Source: Deltaproteobacteria bacterium (GTDB lineage: Bacteria; Desulfobacterota; DAOWNY01). Taken from it: 11,185 nt of DNA. Of this stretch, positions 6,342 to 11,185 are shown piece after piece; positions within the stretch are counted from its first letter, which is position 1, and each line of letters opens with the position of its first letter. Under the pieces are notes generated by a model. The model was not told the DNA's origin. It made no database searches and saw nothing but the letters and a program-made list of their open reading frames with translations. The stretch spans positions 1-11,185 of the forward strand of contig DAOWNY010000039.1 in NCBI GenBank assembly GCA_030642325.1. The letters are read 5' to 3'. A program made the translations under genes and the position numbers.

Positions 6342-7055
6342 TTAAAACGGCCATACCCGGTCAAAAACCTGGGTCATCCATCCGGCCTGTTGTTTGCTGG
6401 CGATTATCCCTTTTCCGTTATAGGTGATACGGGCATCGGCGATCTTGGTTGAGTAAATCATGTTTTGGGGAGAAATGTCTTCCGACCGGATAATGCCGCT
6501 AAGAATGATGAACTGTTCTTCGTTGTTCACAACTATTTCCCGTCTTCCCTCGATCACTAGATTTCTATTGGGCAACACTTCAATTACTTTTGCGCTGATG
6601 GTGGTTTTGAGGCTCCCACTCCTGGTGGTGACTCCTGATCCGTCAAAATCGTTTTCCATATTCCCCTGAATTCCGGAAAAAGGGTTTAAAAAAGGGTGTG
6701 CGGCGGGGTACCGTTTCTCAAGATTAAAAAATTTGTCGATGGAGGCAGTTATTGAAGATTTTCTTCCCGTTTTGGTGCCTGCCTTCTTTGAAGCGCTTGA
6801 CGCCTCTACAACTTTGATGGTTACTAAATCACCAACTTCCATCGCCTTATGATCCACGTACAAACGGTTCAAATAACTCTTCTCTTCCCAAAGGGAACCT
6901 TCGTTATTGCGAGGGGGAGCTGTGGGGTATTGCCGGTGAATAGCCCGGCAGTTATTCAGATTTGTTTCATTGATGTTTCCGGCACAGGCAAAAAGGCCGC
7001 ACAACAAGAAAAAAGAAGTTCCGGTCCGAAAAAATAACTTTATCTTGATTGTCAT
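6342..7055 (-). CDS. flgH: Flagellar L-ring lipoprotein FlgH
   Basis: FlgH forms the L ring, the outer-membrane bushing of the rod, and is anchored as a lipoprotein. The 237-residue product has a hydrophobic signal segment ending in LFAC (Cys24 as probable lipidated residue; Phe at -2 is not the classic lipobox). Family motifs follow: EGSLW (52-56), KAMEVGDLVTIKVVE (70-84), the FDGSGVTTR stretch (137-145), LVIEGRREIVVNNEEQFIILSGIIR (166-190) and the end IADARITYNGKG...QQAGWM. Its presence shows an outer membrane. The ATG at 7055 has GGGAGA about 8 bases upstream. An 89-base gap separates it from flgA, with no clear promoter seen in it. Confidence 0.97.
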   Translation of the reverse strand: MTIKIKLFFRTGTSFFLLCGLFACAGNINETNLNNCRAIHRQYPTAPPRNNEGSLWEEKSYLNRLYVDHKAMEVGDLVTIKVVEASSASKKAGTKTGRKSSITASIDKFFNLEKRYPAAHPFLNPFSGIQGNMENDFDGSGVTTRSGSLKTTISAKVIEVLPNRNLVIEGRREIVVNNEEQFIILSGIIRSEDISPQNMIYSTKIADARITYNGKGIIASKQQAGWMTQVFDRVWPF

Positions 7056-7144
7056 TAAATATCTCCCTATGAGATGGCGGCTGAATAAATTTTTAACCTT
7101 GGCATTTCCGGGGATTCAAATTACCGTTTATAAAAAATCCATTT

Positions 7145-8107
7145 TCAAAATTCAACCCGAACGGTATTTGAATCCACGATTCTGGCGTAGATTCCCTTTT
7201 TGGAGGTAATATTTACTACTTTAATTAGTTTCCCTTTTTCTCCCCTCTCTAAAACCTCCCCGATGGTCTTAATCAGAAAAGTTCCTGATTCAGCAAGAAT
7301 AGTAACCAGGTCACCCCTCTTAACCAAAGGTGGGAATTCTAAAAAGCAAGCCCTTAAGGGGACGTTGATATCAATAGCCTTTTTGGTCCGTTTTCCCACT
7401 GCCTCCTGTAAATTGACCATTACATCACGGGATAAATGACCCAAATTCTTTAGTTCAGTATGGATATCACCTTTTTTGATTAGCTGGTGCCTCTTCAGGG
7501 GACGAGTGGCACAAATCACATTTTGCAAAATCTCGACCGTGCCGTTCACCCAAACTTTTTTTTGAAATTTTTTATTGGAGCTGAACAATATGGAAATGCT
7601 GACTTTGCCTAAAAAATTGGATCTCCGGGGATAATCAATTTCGTAAGTTATCTTACCCGGAGGAAGGATAACTTCTTGCGGACAGCGAATATTCTTAATT
7701 ACTATTCGGCTGTCATCCTGAAATACCTTATGTTGAATAAAGCCGGTAAAAATAGTTTCGATCTTTTCTCTGCTTACTTTTATGAATCGGCGAGTAACAT
7801 TAACCGGGGCAACAGATGATAAATTCAGGGATGCAGAATCTATCCCTTCCCGGTCAAGGGAATCCCTGATCAAATTGATGTCAATGGTTCTGGTCTTTCC
7901 GTAAGCGGGTGAACGACCGATTCTGACTGCTTTCAGTCTTTCCGTAAGCCCCTTGTCTTCCCCCGCAATTTCGCTGATATCTTTAAAAAAAATTACCTCC
8001 CCCTCAACCACGGCATCTTGCAGGACAGAGACCGTAAGCCCGGCTTCCCCGTAAACTGAAAAGGGAGCGAATAACAACAAAATTAAAATGAAAATATTGA
8101 GATGCAT
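7145..8107 (-). CDS. flgA: P-ring assembly chaperone FlgA
   Basis: FlgA is a periplasmic chaperone that assists FlgI assembly into the P ring. The 320-residue product has a signal peptide (hydrophobic residues 4-16, likely cut after VYG at 20), an N-terminal region of about 180 residues found in longer FlgA forms, and the diagnostic C-terminal SAF/ChapFlgA region: ATRPLKRHQLIKKGDI at 200-215, EAVGKRTKKAIDINVPLRACFL (236-256, with VGKRTKKAI the typical block), VKRGDLVTILAESGTFLIKTIGE (262-284) and the final NTVRVEF. It is about 100 residues longer than the enterobacterial protein. The ribosome binding site is weak (AAGG, 7 bases before the ATG at 8107), and a 240-base gap with heptamer repeats separates it from flgG. 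Confidence 0.93.
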   Translation of the reverse strand: MHLNIFILILLLFAPFSVYGEAGLTVSVLQDAVVEGEVIFFKDISEIAGEDKGLTERLKAVRIGRSPAYGKTRTIDINLIRDSLDREGIDSASLNLSSVAPVNVTRRFIKVSREKIETIFTGFIQHKVFQDDSRIVIKNIRCPQEVILPPGKITYEIDYPRRSNFLGKVSISILFSSNKKFQKKVWVNGTVEILQNVICATRPLKRHQLIKKGDIHTELKNLGHLSRDVMVNLQEAVGKRTKKAIDINVPLRACFLEFPPLVKRGDLVTILAESGTFLIKTIGEVLERGEKGKLIKVVNITSKKGIYARIVDSNTVRVEF

Positions 8108-8133
8108 ATTTAAACCTTATAAATTACTTATCC

Positions 8134-8161
8134 GTTTACAGTTTACGGTTTACAGTTAACT
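8134..8161. repeat. Heptamer repeat block A (four tandem units, GTTTACA type)
   Basis: Four consecutive 7-base units fit GTTTACA/GTTTACG/GTTTACA/GTTAACT. The block starts 27 bases upstream of the flgA start, in its leader. Similar units recur at 8179-8206 and 8332-8345, so the gap between flgG and flgA looks built from degenerate heptamers. Function is unknown: slipped-strand repeats and decayed repetitive elements are both possible. Confidence 0.6.
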
Positions 8162-8178
8162 ATTGCCTGAATTGAGCG

Positions 8179-8206
8179 GTTAGCCTTTAGCAGTCAGCTA
8201 TTAGCC
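8179..8206. repeat. Heptamer repeat block B (four tandem units, NTTAGCN type)
   Basis: Four consecutive 7-base units read GTTAGCC, TTTAGCA, GTCAGCT and ATTAGCC. They keep the 7-base register for 28 bases and resemble block A with GC in place of AC. Seventeen unrelated bases separate the two blocks. A further pair of units (GTGAACG, GTTAACA) lies at 8332-8345 next to the flgG stop. Confidence 0.55.
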
Positions 8207-8242
8207 AAAATGATCACAGGATGTTTTGCTATTACAAATTTT

Positions 8243-8255
8243 CACCCATTGGGTG
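8243..8255. repeat. 13-base palindrome in the flgG-flgA gap
   Basis: CACCCA and TGGGTG flank a single central T, a perfect inverted repeat in the middle of the 240-base gap. It has no T-tract to support termination. It may be a protein binding site or chance. Confidence 0.25.
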
Positions 8256-8347
8256 TTATTTCAAGCTGCCGTAATACCTCGGTTTTTCAAAGCTAAACGT
8301 TTGTGTGCCGGCAGCTGATCGCTCAACTACCGTGAACGGTTAACAAA

Positions 8348-9136
8348 TTACCTTCTCAGGTTGTTCGCCATCTGGAGCATATCATCTGCCGCCTGAATCG
8401 CTTTGGAATTTATTTCATATGCCCTTTGGGCGATGATCATGTTCACCATTTCTTCCACCACACTTACATTGGACATCTCAAGAAACCCCTGGGTAATGGT
8501 GCCAAAACCCTCTTCACCAGGCGTGCCCGTGATTTCGTCCCCTGAAGCATCAGTGGGAAGATAGAGATTTTTACCAATACTTTTCAAGCCGGACGGATTT
8601 GTAAACTTAACTAATTCAATGGTTCCAACTTCGGTGGCGGCACTCTGTTCTGCCTGAATGACCGAAACTATCCCATCGGAACCGACTGAAATGCCGAGTG
8701 TATCGGAAGGGATGGTGATGGACGGCTCCATGGGATAACCGTCCGAGGTTACAATTTCCCCCTCACTGTTGATCTTAAATGCCCCCGCCCGGGTATAGGA
8801 TATTTCTCCATTGGGTTTCAATACCTGAAAAAAACCTTCTCCCTCAATTGCCAAATCCAACTCATTTTGGGTCTGGAGATAATCGCCCTGAGAAAATATT
8901 TTCTGCACTGCCGCGGGTTTCACTCCCAATCCCACCTGAATCCCGGTGGGCTCTTCACTTACTGCCGAAGAGGGCGTTCCGGCATTTTTTAGAGACTGGT
9001 AAATTAAATCCTGGAAATCGGCTCGACTTCTTTTAAACCCCGTAGTATTTACATTGGCCAAATTATTGGAAATAATATCAATATTTAACTGCTGAGCCTT
9101 CATCCCGGTGGTGGCGGTCCATATTGCTCTTATCAT
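8348..9136 (-). CDS. flgG: Flagellar distal rod protein FlgG
   Basis: FlgG builds the distal rod, the drive shaft that passes through the P and L rings, and is secreted by the flagellar type III system without a cleaved signal. The 262-residue product has the length and signature of FlgG: N-terminal [20 protein letters not shown], the rod motif [19 protein letters not shown] (23-41), a central GEGFFQV and [10 protein letters not shown] block, and the C-terminal [22 protein letters not shown] with final [16 protein letters not shown] precedes the ATG at 9136. It follows flgF after 63 bases in the usual order, so both are probably transcribed from the sigma-54 promoter before flgF. Confidence 0.97.
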   Translation of the reverse strand: MIRAIWTATTGMKAQQLNIDIISNNLANVNTTGFKRSRADFQDLIYQSLKNAGTPSSAVSEEPTGIQVGLGVKPAAVQKIFSQGDYLQTQNELDLAIEGEGFFQVLKPNGEISYTRAGAFKINSEGEIVTSDGYPMEPSITIPSDTLGISVGSDGIVSVIQAEQSAATEVGTIELVKFTNPSGLKSIGKNLYLPTDASGDEITGTPGEEGFGTITQGFLEMSNVSVVEEMVNMIIAQRAYEINSKAIQAADDMLQMANNLRR

Positions 9137-9199
9137 CCCGATTCCTTTCTTGTTATATCACTACTCATTGGAGCCCCTTTTTGGGGAAATTGCTCATTC

Positions 9200-9955
9200 C
9201 TAAGTAATTCGACCCACTTCGTTAACCGCCTTGGCATTGATATCATCGTAGAGCTTGAAAATTTTCTGGTATGCTTCATAAGATCTCATCACCTCTATCA
9301 TTTTGGTCATCTCCCGGACGGTATTAACATTCGATGACTCAATAAAGCCTTGCATTACTTCTACCTGCCTGCCTTTCTCTTTTTTAACATCCGAACCGAT
9401 GGGAGCATATAAACCATTTTCCAATCTTCTTATTTGATCGTAATCCGGAAAATCAACAATTTTCAAGGTACCTTCTAATCGTCCATCCACCGTAACGGCA
9501 CCACCGGAAGAAACAGAGATATTGGTGCCCTTGCAAACAATCTCACCTGCCTCCCCTTGAACCGAAAATCCGTCTTGAGTAATCAGTCTCCCCTTCTCGC
9601 TCAGGGTAAAATTTCCATTTCTGGTGTATCTTGGCCCCTGGGGAGTCGCAATCTCAAAAAATCCGCTTTTACCGAGTGCCATATCCAGAGGATTACCGGT
9701 CTTATGAAATTTACCGGAAGATAAATCATTTGTGACTTCAACATAATAAAAAGGATTGCCGGAGGAGGATAAAGGTTCCAATTTTGGTGAAGGGGGCCTC
9801 ACTTCATTGGAAATAAAATTTTCCGGGACATAAAATATTGCCCTTTGTTGCTTAAATCCGGCTGTATTAACATTTGCCAAATTATTGGCGATGATGTTTA
9901 ATCTTTTTTCATTAAAAAGGGCGCCTGCTATCGTGGGAAAAATACCTTGATACAA
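9200..9955 (-). CDS. flgF: Flagellar proximal rod protein FlgF
   Basis: FlgF is a proximal rod subunit between MS ring and distal rod. The 251-residue product has the rod-family N-terminus (MYQGIFPTIAGALFNEKRLN) and motif [13 protein letters not shown] at 23-35, a central SGFFEIATPQGPRYTRNGNFTL block, and the C-terminal MQGFIESSNVNTVREMTKMIEVMRSYEAYQK. It lacks the typical FlgG N-terminus and precedes a better FlgG, so FlgF is the better name. The start is TTG at 9955, supported by AAAGGAG 7 bases upstream. The sigma-54 promoter lies directly before it, making it the first gene of the rod and ring tier. Confidence 0.92.
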   Translation of the reverse strand: MYQGIFPTIAGALFNEKRLNIIANNLANVNTAGFKQQRAIFYVPENFISNEVRPPSPKLEPLSSSGNPFYYVEVTNDLSSGKFHKTGNPLDMALGKSGFFEIATPQGPRYTRNGNFTLSEKGRLITQDGFSVQGEAGEIVCKGTNISVSSGGAVTVDGRLEGTLKIVDFPDYDQIRRLENGLYAPIGSDVKKEKGRQVEVMQGFIESSNVNTVREMTKMIEVMRSYEAYQKIFKLYDDINAKAVNEVGRIT

Positions 9956-9989
9956 TTTAATTCTCCTTTTACTGGTTTACTAATAACGT

Positions 9990-10005
9990 AGCAAAAGTTA
10001 TGCCA
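9990..10005 (-). promoter_or_regulatory. Sigma-54 (RpoN) promoter upstream of flgF
   Basis: TGGCATAACTTTTGCT on the minus strand matches the consensus TGGCACG-N4-TTGCW, with GG and GC exactly 10 bases apart as required. The expected start near 9979 leaves a leader of about 24 bases that includes the flgF ribosome binding site. Sigma-54 promoters need an AAA+ enhancer-binding activator, and palindromes at 10045-10065 and 10222-10245 are candidate activator sites. Confidence 0.85.
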
Positions 10006-10044
10006 ACTTTCCAGCCGCCGAATTCAGGGCTCGGAAAAAGGGCC

Positions 10045-10065
10045 ATAACAAAACTCTTTTGTTAT
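10045..10065. promoter_or_regulatory. Palindrome at about -76 of the flgF promoter, candidate activator site
   Basis: ATAACAAAA (10045-10053) and TTTTGTTAT (10057-10065) form a perfect 9-base inverted repeat around CTC. Its centre lies about 76 bases upstream of the predicted sigma-54 start, within the usual range for an enhancer-binding protein site. An AT-rich hairpin acting as a terminator for the upstream genes is less likely, since no GC-rich stem is present. Confidence 0.4.
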
Positions 10066-10221
10066 TCCAATAAAAAAATGCTGTAACCGTTAACGGGTCT
10101 CAGAAGGCTTTTAAAAATGCTTCCATGGTACAAAACTTTAATACGATCTTCAGAGTAAATAATTTTTTTAAATGTGAAAAATGATGCTTAACCGGAGTTT
10201 TTTAAAGGGGCTGGTGGGTGG

Positions 10222-10245
10222 CATGGACAAACTTGTTTGTCCGTG
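10222..10245. repeat. 24-base near-perfect palindrome in the flgF upstream region
   Basis: GGACAAAC (10225-10232) and GTTTGTCC (10235-10242) are perfect arms around TT. CAT and GTG extend the arms to 11 bases with a single T/G mismatch. Its centre is about 255 bases upstream of the sigma-54 start. No T-run follows on either strand, so it is not a standard terminator. It may be a distal activator site or a dispersed intergenic repeat. Confidence 0.5.
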
Positions 10246-10508
10246 ATGAAATTCAGCACTGATTCCTGCCCTTGTGAGCGGCTACAAAATGCTGTAACTG
10301 ATTTTTACATCCGCGAAATTCAGCTCTGCTCCGTTGATCACTTAATCAATTTTTTACTGATAATACAATGTTATAGGGATTTCATGGCGAAACCGGAATT
10401 GTCGGTATATTACGGAGGTGTTTTTGATTGTTTTGTTAATGGGAATTTTTTTCCCGGAGGAATTTTTTGCCTATAATTAAATGACAAAAAGCTGGTGCCG
10501 TTGCAGTG

Positions 10509-10823
10509 TCAAATGCTTACATCAACAATATCTCCTTGCTCCGTTGAACTATGATTTTCATCCTTTCTTGCGTCAGTTTTTTTACTCAATTTTTTTTTAG
10601 GGATGTTTTCTCTCTTTTTTCTCTCTTCTTTCTCTGAGATTGTTACTATTTCACTTCCGTCATCTTTTCTCTCCCTCTCTTGACTCTTTTTTTCGGTCGG
10701 TTTTTTGAGAGGCTTGGCGGGACGTTTTAGTTCCATTCCCGAATAACTCCGGTTAACTCTTTCAATTTTACCGGATGAATACATTTTGCCCATGATCTTC
10801 TGAAGTTCTCCGGTATCAAACAT
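10509..10823 (-). CDS. Small highly charged hypothetical protein, Lys/Glu-rich
   Basis: This is a 104-residue protein I do not recognise. Residues 1-24 (MFDTGELQKIMGKMYSSGKI) could form a short amphipathic helix. Residues 32-95 are dominated by Lys, Glu, Arg and Asp with Pro and Ser (for example KPLKKPTEKKSQERERKDD), which suggests a disordered or extended helical region. The end, GDIVDVSI, echoes an internal GSEIVTIS. There is no signal peptide or membrane segment. The ATG at 10823 follows a GGGGG/AGGT purine stretch, and 31 bases separate it from the kinase stop, so both likely share a transcript. It precedes flgF, which suggests a flagellar role, but no function can be assigned. Confidence 0.6.
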   Translation of the reverse strand: MFDTGELQKIMGKMYSSGKIERVNRSYSGMELKRPAKPLKKPTEKKSQERERKDDGSEIVTISEKEERKKRENIPKKKLSKKTDARKDENHSSTEQGDIVDVSI

Positions 10824-10854
10824 TAACCTACCCCCGATTGATCGAGATGAATAT

Positions 10855-11185
10855 TTACTGCTCTAGTACCTCCATCTCTTCCATGATCTCTTTGCCGTCC
10901 GGCAACGGGTTTTTAATCATTCTTTCTTTGTTGTAATTAAACCGAACCGTAAAAACAGTCCTTCCCGGTTTACTTGCCACGTCAAATACGGCCCCATAAC
11001 GCCCAAGCATGGTGAAAGCAGCGGATAAGCCCAGTCCCCTGACCAACTGACTCCCTTTTCCGGGTCCGGTCATCTTGGTCGTAAAAAAAGGTTTAAAAAT
11101 TTTTGCCTGGTCCTTCTGATTGATGCCGCACCCGGTATCATGAACCATGTAATATACACCCTGCCGGTCATGGCTGGTGGTAATG
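10855..11185 (-). CDS. Sensor histidine kinase, C-terminal ATPase domain (partial, cut by window edge)
   Basis: The reading frame runs in from beyond 11185 (the first complete codons read ITTSHDRQGVYY) and ends at TAA 10857-10855, so only the last 109 or so residues are present. They show the HATPase_c boxes of a two-component sensor kinase: G1 (HDTGCGI), F box (IFKPFFTTK) and G2 (RGLGLSAAF). The loop before G2 (TGPGKGSQLVRG) is longer than in many kinases. A tail of about 28 residues (KERMIKNPLPDGKEI...) follows the domain. The phospho-accepting His and sensor region are outside the window. Position before a sigma-54 flagellar operon suggests an FlgS/NtrB-like role with an AAA+ response regulator, but this is inference. 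Confidence 0.9.
   Translation of the reverse strand, partial: ITTSHDRQGVYYMVHDTGCGINQKDQAKIFKPFFTTKMTGPGKGSQLVRGLGLSAAFTMLGRYGAVFDVASKPGRTVFTVRFNYNKERMIKNPLPDGKEIMEEMEVLEQ

Larger units (their letters stand above)
9956..10508. other. 553-base regulatory gap between charged-protein gene and flgF
   Basis: This gap holds no gene I can support. It contains the flgF ribosome binding site and sigma-54 promoter (9963-10005), a palindrome at 10045-10065, the 10-base palindrome CCGTTAACGG at 10087-10096, a G-rich tract at 10207-10225, a long palindrome at 10222-10245, and two direct copies of GAAATTCAGC (10248-10257 and 10315-10324). A plus-strand open frame from about 10237 to 10476 is present but not convincing. 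No clear intrinsic terminator ends the kinase transcript here. Confidence 0.6.

Noticed and set aside
8120..8160. Sigma-28-like -10 (ACGGATAA) upstream of flgA
   Set aside because: The TAAA elements here are simply the heptamer repeats, and none lies at the needed 15-16 base spacing.
10441..10468. GGGAA/TTCCC hairpin and repeated GGAATTTTTT
   Set aside because: The short inverted and direct repeats fall in a homopolymer-rich stretch and lack terminator geometry on the minus strand, so chance is sufficient.
10237..10476. Plus-strand open frame of about 79 codons in the flgF upstream gap
   Set aside because: It starts inside the palindrome with TTG or a nearby ATG, has no good ribosome binding site, is Cys/Phe-rich without recognisable motifs, and overlaps the direct and inverted repeats. 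Two SD-like strings (GGAGGTG at 10414, GGAGG at 10456) lie inside it but lead only to very short frames.
10481..10500. Second sigma-54-like site (GGCACC...TTTTTG, minus strand) after the charged-protein gene
   Set aside because: The -12 GC is missing at the required 10-base spacing, and it is about 500 bases from flgF, while a near-perfect site lies next to the gene.
1..11185. tRNA, rRNA, CRISPR array, insertion sequence, integrase or riboswitch
   Set aside because: I saw no cloverleaf, rRNA core sequence, regularly spaced long repeats, transposase motifs or c-di-GMP riboswitch core in the window. No mobile element or defence system is supported.

Overview
This window is the middle of a flagellar gene cluster, with every recognisable gene on the minus strand, so it reads from high to low coordinates. 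The order is: a sensor histidine kinase 3' end (cut by the window edge), a small charged protein of unknown function, flgF, flgG, flgA, flgH, flgI, flgJ, flgM, flgN, flgK, flgL, and a small secreted protein of unknown function. P-ring (FlgI), L-ring (FlgH, a probable lipoprotein) and the P-ring chaperone FlgA show that the host is a diderm (Gram-negative) bacterium. The gene order, the short FlgJ without a muramidase domain and the sigma-54 type promoter fit a Desulfobacterota/deltaproteobacterium-like lineage. That placement is inferred from gene order and was not tested by any search.

Layout. 10855-11185: histidine kinase ATPase domain. 10509-10823: charged hypothetical protein. 9956-10508: a 553-base gap holding a near-consensus sigma-54 promoter just before flgF and two strong palindromes further upstream. 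8348-9955: distal rod genes flgF and flgG. 8108-8347: a 240-base gap with two blocks of degenerate heptamer repeats. 4782-8107: flgA, flgH, flgI, flgJ (P and L rings and rod assembly). 4686-4784: a sigma-28 (FliA)-type promoter whose -35 box covers the flgJ stop codon. 1103-4685: flgM, flgN, flgK, flgL (anti-sigma factor, junction chaperone, two hook-filament junction proteins). 289-783: secreted protein with a duplicated helical motif. 1-288 and 841-1102: gaps with operator-like repeats and a few doubtful plus-strand micro-ORFs.

The genes form two regulatory tiers. Rod and ring genes sit behind the sigma-54 promoter and can be made first. The late junction genes, led by the anti-sigma factor FlgM, sit behind the sigma-28 promoter that FlgM itself would control once it is exported through the finished hook. 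The truncated kinase may be the sensor that feeds the sigma-54 tier, but its partner regulator is not in the window.

Most of the window is conventional flagellar biology. I found no clear new system. The items most worth a second look are the palindromic in-frame insertion in FlgI, the GTCAA operator-like cluster at the left edge, the palindromes upstream of flgF, the heptamer repeats between flgG and flgA, and the two unassigned proteins (charged 104 aa; secreted duplicated-motif protein at the position where csrA/fliW often lie).
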